Source of the DNA: Flagellimonas sp947499585
GTDB lineage: Bacteria > Bacteroidota > Bacteroidia > Flavobacteriales > Flavobacteriaceae
Reading direction: 5' to 3'
Length of the DNA: 64,000 nt
NCBI RefSeq assembly: GCF_044596045.1
Contig: NZ_CP138995.1
Location: 1,240,001 to 1,304,000, forward strand
Made by a program: the position numbers and the translations under genes. The notes beneath the pieces were generated by a model. That model had not been told where the DNA came from, did not search any database, and saw nothing but the letters and a program-made list of their open reading frames with translations. Numbering within the stretch: the stretch's first letter is position 1; each line of letters begins with the position of its first letter. Positions 8,772-18,600 of this stretch are shown in pieces.

Positions 8772-9674
8772 ATGAATTGGAAAAATGCATTTTTAATTGG
8801 AGCTTTAAGCTTACTGCCCATTTCAATAATGGCACAGGCAAACATTTTGAATGCCAAGCTGCCAGAAGAAATAGGAGTAAAGACTGAAGCTCAAATAGAG
8901 CAGGACAATGATGCCCCATTGGAATACGGATATACAGATGATAGAGATATCCTTTGGTCCAAAACTATATGGGAGGTAATTGACCTAGACGAGCGTGTTA
9001 ACTTTCCATTGTACTACCCAACCGATACTATTGGTATTGGAGCGGACAGAAGGTCTTTGTACCATGTTTTGATGAAGAACATCAAAAATGGAACTTTGAC
9101 TGAAGTATATACGGACTCTTACTTTACTGAAAAGCGAAAGTTTGAGGATTTAACCGCTACATTGAGTAAAGTGGATACCACGGACCTTGGATACGAACAA
9201 ATCAATGCAGGAGAAGAGCTTTCTGCTGAATTTATCAACCAGAGAGATTTGAATGCTGCTGATATTGAAGAGTATCGTATAAAAGGGATATGGTATTTTG
9301 ATAAGCGTCAAGGAGAGCTGAAATACCGCTTATTGGGTATTGCACCAGTAGCTCCAGATGTAAACTTTGTAGATGATGAGTCTGTAGACCCAGGTGAGAA
9401 TAAAGTTGAGTTGTTTTGGGTATGGTACCCCGCAGCAAGACAAGTTCTGCACGAAGCCAAAGTCTATAATCAGCGTAATTCTGCACGCCCCATAACTTAT
9501 GATATGCTGTTGAACGCAAGACGTTTTAATGCAGTGATCTATAAGGAGGACAACGTCCATGGAGATCGTGAAATTGACGATTACGTTTTTGACAATGCAC
9601 TGTTCCAGTTATTGGAGTCCAAAAGGATTAAAGAAGTTATCCGAGACAGGGAGCAGGATATGTGGGCTTACTAA
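8772..9674 (+). CDS. gldN: Gliding motility / T9SS periplasmic protein GldN
   Basis: A 300-residue protein with a cleavable signal peptide (ALSLLPISIMAQA) and no lipobox. It contains the family features DRDILWSKTIWEVIDLDERVNFPLYYP and IKGIWYFDKRQGELKYRLLGIAPV. GldN (PorN) binds GldK in the periplasmic ring and contacts the end of GldM. It is the last gene of gldKLMN and is followed by a strong terminator 40 bp downstream. No gldO paralogue is adjacent. Length and order are as expected. Confidence 0.95.
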   Translation: MNWKNAFLIGALSLLPISIMAQANILNAKLPEEIGVKTEAQIEQDNDAPLEYGYTDDRDILWSKTIWEVIDLDERVNFPLYYPTDTIGIGADRRSLYHVLMKNIKNGTLTEVYTDSYFTEKRKFEDLTATLSKVDTTDLGYEQINAGEELSAEFINQRDLNAADIEEYRIKGIWYFDKRQGELKYRLLGIAPVAPDVNFVDDESVDPGENKVELFWVWYPAARQVLHEAKVYNQRNSARPITYDMLLNARRFNAVIYKEDNVHGDREIDDYVFDNALFQLLESKRIKEVIRDREQDMWAY

Positions 9675-9713
9675 GCCTTAGAGATTAAATTTTCCAATTC
9701 AATATTCATATAG

Positions 9714-9740
9714 ACGCCGCACATTTGTGCGGCGTTTTTT
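9714..9740 (+). terminator. Terminator of the gldKLMN operon
   Basis: GC-rich arms 9714-9723 and 9726-9735 are exact reverse complements; at least nine pairs can form around a tight loop, followed by a run of six T. It ends transcription after gldN. Confidence 0.9.
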
Positions 9741-9830
9741 ATTTGCCTTTGTTGCTATTGCCTAGAAGAACATGCTAAGTTTGTCAATGAAGTTTTTACA
9801 TATCTTGGAAGTACAATTAGTATTTAGATT

Positions 9831-9855
9831 GTCATACTGAGCTTGTCGAAGTATG
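9831..9855. repeat. Dispersed palindromic (REP-like) element, copy 1
   Basis: The 25-bp block starting GTCATACTGAGCTTG and ending TCGAAGTATG is of the TTCGACAAGCTCAGTATGAC kind, a short repeat I recognise as widely dispersed in intergenic DNA of Flavobacteriia. It lies between the gldN terminator and the FAD oxidoreductase. A related but different version is at 20267-20291. Confidence 0.6.
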
Positions 9856-9895
9856 TTTTTGCTGAGTATATGAAAATTTTCAGGCTCAAGATATC

Positions 9896-9903
9896 TATTT
9901 TTG
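9896..9903 (+). promoter_or_regulatory. -7 promoter element of the FAD oxidoreductase gene
   Basis: TATTTTTG matches TAnnTTTG exactly. It ends only four bases before the ATG at 9908, so the transcript would start at or near the ATG (a leaderless mRNA). No good -33 element is seen at the normal spacing. Confidence 0.45.
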
Positions 9904-9907
9904 TAGC

Positions 9908-10963
9908 ATGCTGGATTATATAGTCGTAGGCCTTGGTTTGGCCGGAATCTCATTTTGTGAAATTCTGGAAAAAAAAGGTAAGTCCTTTAAGGTAATTTCA
10001 GATGATTCTCAACAGGCCTCCCTAGTAGCTGGCGGACTCTATAATCCGGTTATTTTAAAAAGGTTTACTATGGCTTGGAATGCCAAGGAACAAATGGATT
10101 TGGCGCTACCTTTTTATACAAGCTTAGAACAAAAACTACATGTAAAACTGGATTATACCATTCCAGTACTCCGCAGATTTGCATCAATTGAAGAACAAAA
10201 CGTCTGGTTTGAGGCAGCAGATCGCCCAGGGCTTGATTATTTTTTGTCTACTACCATCATAGAAAATGAAAACCCAAGTATAGATGCCCCATTTGGTTTT
10301 GGTGAAGTAAAACATACAGGACGAATAGATACCAAGACATTACTTACTTCCTATTCAGAATATTTGGAACAGCAAGGGCTTTTAGACAAAGAATCCTTCG
10401 ATTTTTCATGTTTACAGACGTCTGAAGGACATATTTCTTATAAAGCAACTAAGGCAAAGCAGATTATTTTTGCCTGCGGTTATGGACTTAAAAACAATCC
10501 TTTTTTCAATTATCTGCCATTAAATGGTACCAAAGGGGAGCTATTGACTATCAAAGCACCAGAATACAAAGAGAAGAATGTTATTAAATCTTCAGTTTTT
10601 ACAATTCCTCTAGGAGATGATTTGTATTGTATAGGGGCAACTTATAAATGGAAAGATAAAACCAATGAACCTACAGAAGATTCCAAAAATGAACTTTTAG
10701 AAAAACTGAAGACTTTTTTAAACTGTGATTTTGAAATTGTTAAACATGTTGCAGGAATTAGACCAACGGTAGTAGACAGAAGACCTTTGGTTGGCCAACA
10801 TCCCGAACACAAAAGTTTATATGTGTTAAATGGTTTTGGATCTAGAGGCGTGCTTATAGCCCCAGATGTTTCAAAACAGCTGTTCAATAAAATTGAAAAT
10901 AGAATAGCGCTTGATCCAGAAATCAATATTCACAGATTCACGAAAAAATATTACTCTAACTGA
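9908..10963 (+). CDS. NAD(P)/FAD-dependent oxidoreductase (DAO family)
   Basis: A 351-residue cytosolic flavoprotein of the D-amino-acid-oxidase/glycine-oxidase-like family. The Rossmann dinucleotide-binding motif is at the extreme N-terminus (VVGLGLAGISFCEIL, from residue 6), which fixes the start at 9908. The second conserved block comes near the end: GIRPTVVDRRPLVGQHP and LNGFGSRGVLIAPDVSKQL, typical of DAO enzymes. The family oxidises amines or amino acids with FAD; MnmC-like C-terminal domains are related. The substrate cannot be deduced. Its 3' end overlaps the convergent DUF983 gene by 13 bp. It appears to be monocistronic. Confidence 0.85.
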   Translation: MLDYIVVGLGLAGISFCEILEKKGKSFKVISDDSQQASLVAGGLYNPVILKRFTMAWNAKEQMDLALPFYTSLEQKLHVKLDYTIPVLRRFASIEEQNVWFEAADRPGLDYFLSTTIIENENPSIDAPFGFGEVKHTGRIDTKTLLTSYSEYLEQQGLLDKESFDFSCLQTSEGHISYKATKAKQIIFACGYGLKNNPFFNYLPLNGTKGELLTIKAPEYKEKNVIKSSVFTIPLGDDLYCIGATYKWKDKTNEPTEDSKNELLEKLKTFLNCDFEIVKHVAGIRPTVVDRRPLVGQHPEHKSLYVLNGFGSRGVLIAPDVSKQLFNKIENRIALDPEINIHRFTKKYYSN

Positions 10964-11343
10964 CGCTTTACGGACTTGGGTTCATACTTAACAAAAAGGT
11001 TGATCCATATATTTCGAGATAAACGTATGATAAAGGGCATAAAAACAACCATAGTAATTACTATTGCAATAAAGGTGTTTACAAGAGAGGTTCCTATAAG
11101 AAGAAATGCGATTACAAAAGTTGCTACAGCAAAGGCAATACCCACACCATAGCTTACGTACATGGATCCATAAAAGAACGAAGGTTCAATTTTATATTTA
11201 GTGCCGCAATGGGAACAACGCTCATGCATTTTAAAGATTTGGGAAATTGCATATGGATTATTGTTGAGATACATGCTCTCTTCATGACATTTGGGACAAC
11301 TTCCTGTTAAAATACTGTAGAGTTTGTTTCCTTTTTTTAACAT
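10951..11343 (-). CDS. DUF983 family membrane protein
   Basis: The predicted start is the ATG at 11343 (MLKKGNKLYSIL), since homologues begin near this motif; an upstream ATG at 11376 would add 11 residues and run into the promoter region. The 130-residue product carries two CxxC pairs (CPKC, CSHC), a probable zinc ribbon, then the DUF983 signature EPSFFYGSMYVSYG and two hydrophobic helices. Such proteins are small inner-membrane proteins of unknown function common in Bacteroidota and Alphaproteobacteria. It overlaps the convergent oxidoreductase gene by 13 bp and diverges from the ABC-F gene. Confidence 0.85.
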   Translation of the reverse strand: MLKKGNKLYSILTGSCPKCHEESMYLNNNPYAISQIFKMHERCSHCGTKYKIEPSFFYGSMYVSYGVGIAFAVATFVIAFLLIGTSLVNTFIAIVITMVVFMPFIIRLSRNIWINLFVKYEPKSVKRQLE

Positions 11344-11362
11344 TTGCAGCAATTTTGCATAA

Positions 11363-11384
11363 AAATACGGATTCACCCGTATTT
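11363..11384. repeat. Inverted repeat in the DUF983 / ABC-F divergent promoter region
   Basis: AAATACGG and CCGTATTT (8-bp perfect arms) flank the six bases ATTCAC. The element sits centrally in the 65-bp gap between the DUF983 start and the ABC-F start. It could be an operator or an mRNA 5' hairpin; no regulator is assigned. Confidence 0.45.
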
Positions 11385-11408
11385 GTTTTGTAATTCAGGT
11401 CACATAAA

Positions 11409-13319
11409 ATGCTAAACATTCATAACCTTTCTGTCGCTTTTGGAGGCGAATATCTTTTTGAGGAAATCGCCTTTCGTTTAAACGGAGGGGACAGGGTTGG
11501 CCTGATTGGAAAAAACGGAGCGGGAAAATCCACTTTGTTGAAATTACTCTCTAAAGAAATGGCTCCAGATTCAGGAACCATAGCTATGGAGAAAGATATC
11601 AAAATTGGGTTTTTAAAGCAGGATATCGATTTTGAACAAGGTAGAACGGTATTAGAAGAATCATACCAGGCATTTTTTGAGCTTAAATCTTTGGAAGTAA
11701 AACTTGATGAAATAAATCAAGGACTCGCAGAAAGAACTGATTATGAAAGTGAGGCCTATAATCAGTTGATGATTGATCTGACTGATGTTACCCACCGATA
11801 TGAGATTCTGGGAGGCTATAACTATCAAGGTGAGACCGAAAAAGTTTTATTGGGATTAGGGTTCAAGAGGGATGATTTTGACAAAGCTACCGATACCTTT
11901 TCTGGTGGCTGGCGTATGCGAATTGAGTTGGCAAAACTGTTGCTCCAGAGCAATGATGTCTTGCTTTTGGATGAGCCTACCAACCATTTGGATATAGAAT
12001 CCATTATTTGGTTGGAGCAATTTCTCAACAATTACCCAGGAGCTGTGGTAATCGTTTCGCATGATAAAATGTTTTTGGATAACGTCACGAACAGAACCAT
12101 AGAGATTTCTCTTGGGAGAATTTATGATTACAACAAGCCCTACTCTAAATTTCTGATACTTAGAAAAGAAATCAAAGAACAACAATTAAGTGCCCAAAAG
12201 AACCAAGAGAAACAAATACAACAGACTGAAAAACTAATTGAAAAGTTTAGAGCCAAGGCAAGTAAAGCTTCTATGGCCCAATCTCTAATAAAAAAGCTGG
12301 ATAAGATTGATCGCATTGAAGTAGATGAGGACGATAACAGTGCTATGAATGTAAAATTTCCAGTGTCAATAACTCCTGGCAAAGTCATAGCCGAACTTGA
12401 GGGTCTATCTAAGAATTATGGAGAAAAGCAGGTTTTAGAGGGTATTGACCTTTTGGTGGAACGGAGCAGCAAAACGGCTTTTGTTGGTCAAAATGGACAG
12501 GGAAAAACTACATTGGCCAAGATAATGGTTGGTGAACTGGAGTATACAGGCGGGCTTAAAATCGGACATAACGTGCAGATTGGTTATTTCGCGCAAAACC
12601 AGGCCGAATATCTAGATGGCAAAAAAACGGTCTTAGATACAATGATAGATGCTGCAAATGAAAGTAACCGCAGCAAAGTAAGAGATATTTTAGGTTCTTT
12701 TTTATTCCGAGGGGATGAAGTGGAGAAATACGTTAAGGTTTTGTCTGGGGGAGAACGTAACCGTTTGGCATTGGCCAAATTGCTGTTACAGCCCTTTAAT
12801 GTATTGATTATGGATGAGCCTACTAACCATTTGGATATAAAATCTAAAAACGTACTTAAAAAGGCTTTGCAAAATTTTGAAGGAACATTGATTTTGGTTT
12901 CTCATGACCGTGACTTTCTTCAAGGATTAACAGATAGGGTTTATGAGTTTAAGGATGGTAATATCAAGGAGTATTTAGGGGATATTGATTTTTACTTGGA
13001 ACAACGAAAAGCTGAAGACTTTAGGAAGATTGAAAAAGGTGAAAAGAAAATTAAGGTTGAAAAGGCACAGCCCAAGGAGAATGACTATCAAACCCAAAAG
13101 AAACTAAAATCCTTAAAGAATAAATTAAGTAATGTAGAAAGCAAAATTTCACAATTGGAAAAAGACATTGCCGAAATAGACCACAATATGTTATTGGACT
13201 ATGATACCACCATAGCTGCTCCAGGATTTTTTGATGACTACCAAGGAAAAAAGAACATTTTGGAATCCTTGATGGTGGACTGGGAAAAACTGTCCAATGA
13301 ACTCGAAATATTGAGTTAA
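11409..13319 (+). CDS. ABC-F family ATPase (Uup/YheS-like)
   Basis: A 636-residue soluble protein with two ABC ATPase domains and no membrane segments. Domain 1 has Walker A (GLIGKNGAGKST), signature FSGGWRMRIELAKLLL and Walker B LLLDEPTNHLD. Domain 2 has GQNGQGKTT, LSGGERNRLALAKLLL and LIMDEPTNHLD. Between them lies the charged interdomain linker (about 240-310) that ABC-F proteins insert into the ribosomal E site. The last 90 residues form a Lys/Glu-rich coiled coil as in Uup. The family acts on ribosomes in translation or in antibiotic protection, and Uup also influences transposon excision. The exact subgroup is not decided here. It appears to be a single gene. Confidence 0.93.
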   Translation: MLNIHNLSVAFGGEYLFEEIAFRLNGGDRVGLIGKNGAGKSTLLKLLSKEMAPDSGTIAMEKDIKIGFLKQDIDFEQGRTVLEESYQAFFELKSLEVKLDEINQGLAERTDYESEAYNQLMIDLTDVTHRYEILGGYNYQGETEKVLLGLGFKRDDFDKATDTFSGGWRMRIELAKLLLQSNDVLLLDEPTNHLDIESIIWLEQFLNNYPGAVVIVSHDKMFLDNVTNRTIEISLGRIYDYNKPYSKFLILRKEIKEQQLSAQKNQEKQIQQTEKLIEKFRAKASKASMAQSLIKKLDKIDRIEVDEDDNSAMNVKFPVSITPGKVIAELEGLSKNYGEKQVLEGIDLLVERSSKTAFVGQNGQGKTTLAKIMVGELEYTGGLKIGHNVQIGYFAQNQAEYLDGKKTVLDTMIDAANESNRSKVRDILGSFLFRGDEVEKYVKVLSGGERNRLALAKLLLQPFNVLIMDEPTNHLDIKSKNVLKKALQNFEGTLILVSHDRDFLQGLTDRVYEFKDGNIKEYLGDIDFYLEQRKAEDFRKIEKGEKKIKVEKAQPKENDYQTQKKLKSLKNKLSNVESKISQLEKDIAEIDHNMLLDYDTTIAAPGFFDDYQGKKNILESLMVDWEKLSNELEILS

Positions 13320-13390
13320 CTGCTTTTATAATAATTGCTCACCACGCTTTTTGCTTCGTTTACAACATATTTCCCCTGATTCACCTATTT

Positions 13391-13430
13391 AATTTGTAGG
13401 TATTTTCCTTCTATTCGTAATTTGTAGGTA
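13391..13430. repeat. Direct repeat upstream of the LRR gene
   Basis: The 12-mer AATTTGTAGGTA occurs at 13391-13402 and again at 13419-13430, 28 bp apart start to start, just upstream of the LRR protein start at 13457. It may be a tandem regulator site or part of a duplicated promoter. Confidence 0.4.
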
Positions 13431-13456
13431 AATTCTTATGAATTGACTTATTTATA

Positions 13457-14344
13457 ATGACTAGACTAACCATTTTCTGCTTAATACTATTTTCTGCTAC
13501 AAGTCAGGTTTTTTCCAGTGTGGAAATTTCACAAAAGGAGAAAAGTGCGCTTATTGATCTGTTTAACAATACAAATGGTGAAAAATGGAGTGCAACATGG
13601 GATTTAAGCAAACCGGTACATACATGGAAGGGGATTGAGCTGAAGGATAATCATGTGGTTGGAATAAATCTATTTAGAAATAATTTAGAAGGCGTTCTTC
13701 CGGAGAGTCTTGGGAAATTAAAATATCTAACCCATTTAAACCTTGCTTTTAATAGCATTACTGGGGTCTTGCCAAAAGATATTGTCAAGCTTAAAAATCT
13801 AAAAGTACTTCGATTAGAGATGAATCGAATAAAAGGCTCATTACCACTTGGAATAGGACAGCTTCAAGAACTGAGGGTATTTTCTATGTTCAATAACTTT
13901 TTGAGTGGATCTATACCATCAACCTTTGGGGAGTTAAAAAACTTGAGGGAACTTAACTTATCTAGCAATAACCTTAAAGGTCTAATTCCTAATTCAATAG
14001 GAAATTTGACAAAATTAGAGGCATTGGGGCTTTTTGAAAATAATTTGGAAGGATCAATTCCAGAAGAAATGGGGAAACTAGGTGAACTGCGGGAATTGGT
14101 ACTTGCCAATAACCAACTGGGCGGAGAAATTCCTTCAGAATTTGGACAATTGGCCAGCCTAAAAATATTACAGTTACAGAACAATAGATTCAATTCCTAT
14201 AAAGGCCTAAGAGAGATGGATACAAAACAGTTTCTGGTCTTTGATACCGATGAGAAAACATTAAATCCAAAATTCAACGAAATACAATTGCAACGCACAC
14301 GAATGGCGGATACAAAATTTGAAGATGTTGACGAGAATGAGTAG
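13457..14344 (+). CDS. Secreted leucine-rich-repeat protein (plant-receptor-like LRRs)
   Basis: A 295-residue protein with an N-terminal signal peptide (TIFCLILFSATSQVFS). A capping region with LIDLFNNTNGEKW and a Trp-Lys-Gly-Ile motif resembles the N-cap of plant LRR receptor kinases. Six or seven 24-residue repeats follow, of the type LxxLxxLxLxxNxLxGxIPxxxGxL, for example LRELNLSSNNLKGLIPNSIG. After them comes a polar C-terminal tail of about 60 residues. No type IX C-terminal sorting domain, lipobox or membrane anchor is visible. Such LRR domains bind proteins or peptides; the partner is unknown. It is monocistronic, with a terminator at 14372. Confidence 0.85.
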   Translation: MTRLTIFCLILFSATSQVFSSVEISQKEKSALIDLFNNTNGEKWSATWDLSKPVHTWKGIELKDNHVVGINLFRNNLEGVLPESLGKLKYLTHLNLAFNSITGVLPKDIVKLKNLKVLRLEMNRIKGSLPLGIGQLQELRVFSMFNNFLSGSIPSTFGELKNLRELNLSSNNLKGLIPNSIGNLTKLEALGLFENNLEGSIPEEMGKLGELRELVLANNQLGGEIPSEFGQLASLKILQLQNNRFNSYKGLREMDTKQFLVFDTDEKTLNPKFNEIQLQRTRMADTKFEDVDENE

Positions 14345-14371
14345 TTAGTTATACTTTAGTTTGTTTGGTTT

Positions 14372-14401
14372 GGGGATGCAGGCGTGTATCCCCTTTTTTT
14401 G
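14372..14401 (+). terminator. Terminator after the LRR gene
   Basis: GGGGAT (14372-14377) pairs with ATCCCC (14388-14393) around a 10-base loop, followed directly by a run of T. It separates the LRR gene from the RND operon. Confidence 0.8.
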
Positions 14402-14469
14402 TTTAGAAAAACAAAACATTCCCTAAGCAATTTATGAAATATTTAACCCTACAACGATAAGGAAGCGAA

Positions 14470-14477
14470 TAGTTTTG
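14470..14477 (+). promoter_or_regulatory. -7 promoter element of the RND efflux operon
   Basis: TAGTTTTG matches TAnnTTTG exactly and lies 23 bp before the adaptor start codon at 14501, a normal leader length in this group. A convincing -33 TTTG is not seen. Confidence 0.5.
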
Positions 14478-14500
14478 CAAAAGACTAATCCATCCTACGC

Positions 14501-15637
14501 ATGCGCAAGCTAATTATCTCCGCCGTTGTTGGCGGACTCATTATTTTTGGATCTTTATATTTTGCAGGATTAATTGCAGAAAGTAAGGACAGTAGAAGGC
14601 CAAAACTGCAGAAAGTTGTTAAAACTGTTTTTGTTGATACGGTTAAAAATAGTATCATTCCAATTGTAGTTCCCGCTAATGGAAACCTAAAGGCCAAGAG
14701 AAGAGTTGAACTGTTTTCTGAAGTGCAGGGCGTTTTTAGGTCTGGAAGTAAATTATTCAGAACAGGACAAGAATACAATGCCGGGCAGACATTGATTCGT
14801 ATTGATGCAAGTGAGTACTACGCCAGTGTACAATCTGCAAAAAGCAATTTGTACAATCTGCTTACCTCTATAATGCCAGATTTACGGTTAGATTATCCTG
14901 AAATATATCCAAAATGGCAAGAATACTTAAATGGTTTTGACCTTAACAGTACGACGCCAATGTTACCTGAAATGGAATCGGAGAAGGAAAAGTTCTTTAT
15001 TTCCGGTAGAGGAATAATATCCAATTATTACAATGTAAAGAATTTAGAACAACGACTTTCTAAATACAATATTTCAGCGCCTTTTAAAGGTGTGCTAACT
15101 GATGCACTGGTAACAGAAGGAACTTTGGTGCGGGTAGGTCAGAAATTAGGGGAATACATTAATATAGGAGTTTATGAACTAGAGGTTTCAATAAGTAAAA
15201 CCTATGGAGATTTCTTAAAAGTTGGAAAAAAGGTAGCGCTCTCCAATTTGGATAAGACCCAAGAATATATGGGAGAGGTTAGCCGAGTAAACGGACGGGT
15301 TGATCAGAACTCCCAGACGATAACAGTTTTTATTGAGGTCAGTGGAGATAACTTAAAAGAAGGTCAATATCTAGAAGCCAATTTGCAGGCCAAAGAAGAG
15401 TCAAATGCTATTGAAATAGATCGTTCGTTATTATTGGAAAACAATCAAATCTTTGTGGTCAGAGACTCTATCCTAGACCTTATTGATGTGATCCCAGTTT
15501 ACTTTACAGATAAGAAGGTGGTATTGAAAAATGTTCCAGATAGTGAGGTTATCATTGCCAAAGCACTGACTGGAGCTTATTCAGGAATGCTGGTGAAAGT
15601 ATTTGATGCGGACAAACCAAAAAAGGCCAAATCGTGA
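14501..15637 (+). CDS. RND efflux periplasmic adaptor (membrane fusion protein)
   Basis: A 378-residue protein with an N-terminal anchor helix (about 5-25). A lipoyl/hairpin half-motif follows (VVPANGNLKAKRRVELFSEVQGV, about 58-80), then an alpha-helical hairpin insert, the second half (ISAPFKGVLTDALVTEGTLVRVGQ) and a beta-barrel domain (LEVSISKTYGDFLKVGKKVAL). This is the HlyD/AcrA adaptor layout. It links the inner-membrane pump to the TolC channel across the periplasm. Its last four bases overlap the pump gene, so the three genes 14501-20246 form one tripartite operon. The export substrate is unknown. Confidence 0.9.
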   Translation: MRKLIISAVVGGLIIFGSLYFAGLIAESKDSRRPKLQKVVKTVFVDTVKNSIIPIVVPANGNLKAKRRVELFSEVQGVFRSGSKLFRTGQEYNAGQTLIRIDASEYYASVQSAKSNLYNLLTSIMPDLRLDYPEIYPKWQEYLNGFDLNSTTPMLPEMESEKEKFFISGRGIISNYYNVKNLEQRLSKYNISAPFKGVLTDALVTEGTLVRVGQKLGEYINIGVYELEVSISKTYGDFLKVGKKVALSNLDKTQEYMGEVSRVNGRVDQNSQTITVFIEVSGDNLKEGQYLEANLQAKEESNAIEIDRSLLLENNQIFVVRDSILDLIDVIPVYFTDKKVVLKNVPDSEVIIAKALTGAYSGMLVKVFDADKPKKAKS

Positions 15638-18600
15638 GGAAAGTAATATCTTATTTTATTAAGTACCATGTTGCGGTAAATGTAATAATTATTGCATTTT
15701 TTATTTTCGGTATTGTTGGTGCATTCTCATTAAAATCCTCATTTTTTCCGCTAACGGAATCCAAAAATGTTTTAATCACAATAGCCTATCCAGGAGCTTC
15801 TCCACAAGAAGTTGAAGAAGGAATCGTGTTGAAAATTGAGGATAACCTCAAGGGACTTCAGGGAGTGGAAAGAGTTACCTCTACGTCTAGGGAAAATAGC
15901 GGAACGATCAATGTGGAGATAGAGAAGGGCAGGGATATTGATTTTATGCTGTTGGAAGTCAAAAATGCAGTAGATCGTGTTCCTACATTTCCAACAGGTA
16001 TGGAACCATTAGTAGTTTCTAAATTAGAGCCGGTTAGGCCTACGATAAGTTTTGCTGTAAGTGGACAGAATATTTCATTGACGACCTTAAAACAAATAGG
16101 AAGGCAAATAGAAAATGATTTAAGGGCTATTGATGGCATTTCTCAAATCACTATTTCTGGTTACCCAGACGAGGAGATTGAAATAGCAGTAGACGAAAAT
16201 AGACTACTGGCCTATAACCTCTCCTTTAATGATGTTGCACAAGCCGTTTCCAATGCCAATATTTTGGTTACCGGGGGTAATATTAAGACCAATACAGAGG
16301 AATACTTGATTCGGGCAAATAATCGCTCGTACTATGGAGATGAACTTTCCAATGTTATGGTACGCGCAGATGCATCAGGTCGTGCTATACGGCTAAAGGA
16401 TGTTGCAACCATCAGGGACCGTTTTTCAGAAACGCCCAATGCAGCATATTACAACGGGGATTTATCAGTTAATGTTACCGTTACAAGTACCAATACTGAA
16501 GATTTAATAGGTTCCGCAGAAAAAGTAAAAGAGTACATTGTCGATTTCAATCAGAAATACACCAATGTTCAATTGGATGTTGTTCGGGATTTATCCAAAA
16601 CCTTGACGCAACGAACTGATCTACTTACCGAGAATGCCATAATAGGAATGATTTTGGTGCTTATTTTCCTCTCTCTATTTTTAAATACAAGATTGGCTTT
16701 TTGGGTGGCCTTTGGTTTACCGGTTGCATTTTTAGGAATGTTTGTTTTTGCACCAATGCTTAATGTAACCATCAACGTACTGTCTCTTTTTGGGATGATT
16801 ATCGTAATCGGTATTTTGGTAGATGATGGTATTGTAATAGCAGAAAATATCTATCAACATCATGAAAAAGGAAAAACCCCTGTCCAAGCTGCAATAGATG
16901 GAACTATGGAGGTTATTCCGCCCATTCTTTCAGCAATTATCACTACGATATTGGCTTTTTCCATTTTCCTGTTTTTAGATGGTCGAGTGGGGGATTTCTT
17001 TAGCGAAGTTTCTGTAGTTGTAATTCTAACTCTGGTAGTTTCATTGGTTGAAGCACTAATTATTCTACCTGCTCATTTAGCACATTCAAAAGCACTTCAG
17101 CCCCAAAAGAAAGGCCCTAAAACAGGCATGGCAAAAGTGTTCTCCAAACTAAGAATCATAAATAAATTAGGAGATGATGCAATGGTATGGATGCGAGATA
17201 AAATGTATAGTCCGGCTTTACGTTTTGCCATGGATTACAAACTATTGACTTTTGCATTATTTTTTATGGCGTTGGTTTTAACCTTTGGATCTATAGGAGG
17301 TGGTATTATTAGAACTTCATTCTTCCCCAGAATTGCAAGTGACAGAATTGCGGTTGAATTGCTTATGCCCAATGGTGCCAATGAAAAGGTTACCGATTCA
17401 ATAATTAGTATGATTCAGGATAAAGCTCAAATTGTAAACGAAGAGCTTACGGATAAATATTTACAGGGCTCTGATAAGATGCTTTTTGAAAATATGCTTA
17501 AAAATGTTGGGCCTGGCTCTTCTTCAGCTACATTGGTCATCAATTTACTGCCAGGAGAAGAGCGTCCAGATGCAATTAGGGCAGATATGGTCACTAGTAG
17601 ACTAACAGAATTGGTAGGGCCCGTTATTGGTGCAGAGAGTCTTATTTATGGTTCAGGAGGTAATTTTGGAGGAGATCCAGTTTCAGTTTCCCTGCTAGGG
17701 AATAACATTCAAGAGCTTAAGGCGGCCAAATCTGAATTAAAAACGGCCTTGTTGAACAATGCACTCTTAAAAGATGTGGCGGACAACGACCCAGCAGGAA
17801 TCAAGGAAATACGATTGGAACTGAAGGAAAATGCATATTTATTGGGCTTAGACCTACGTACTGTAATGAATCAGGTTAGAGCTGGCTTTTTTGGTGCTCA
17901 AGCACAGCGTTTTCAAAGAGGACAGGATGAGATTCGCGTATGGGTACGCTATGATCGAGAAAATAGATCATCTATTGCAGATTTGGATGAAATGCGGATT
18001 GCGGCTCCCAGTGGAGAGCGAATTCCTTTGTCAGAAATTGCAACGTACACGATTGAAAGAGGAGATGTTGCAATAAACCATTTAGATGGTCAGCGGGAAA
18101 TCCAAGTTTCATCAGATATTAAGGATTTGCAAACAACAAGTGGTACAGATGCCATGACATGGGTGCGAACGGAAGTTATGCCAGATATCCTATCCAAATA
18201 CCCTTCCATTACTCCTTCCTACGAAGGGCAGAATAGAGAGGCGAATAAATTACTTGATTCATTGACTTTTGTGGGCCTAACGGTCCTCTTCCTAATTTTT
18301 GTAACGATTGCATTTACCTTTAGAAGTTTCAGTCAACCGCTTTTGCTTATACTTTTGGTGCCATTTAGTTTAACAGCTGTAGCTTGGGGACATTGGATAC
18401 ATGGTTTCCCTATTAATATTCTCTCGATGCTGGGAATTATAGCATTGATAGGCATTATGGTCAATGACGGTCTTGTGTTAATTGGAAAGTTTAATATCAA
18501 CCTAAGGAATGGACTTAATTTCAATGATGCGTTATACGAAGCTGGACGCTCAAGGTTTAGGGCCATATTCCTAACATCCATTACTACTATAGCCGGTTTG

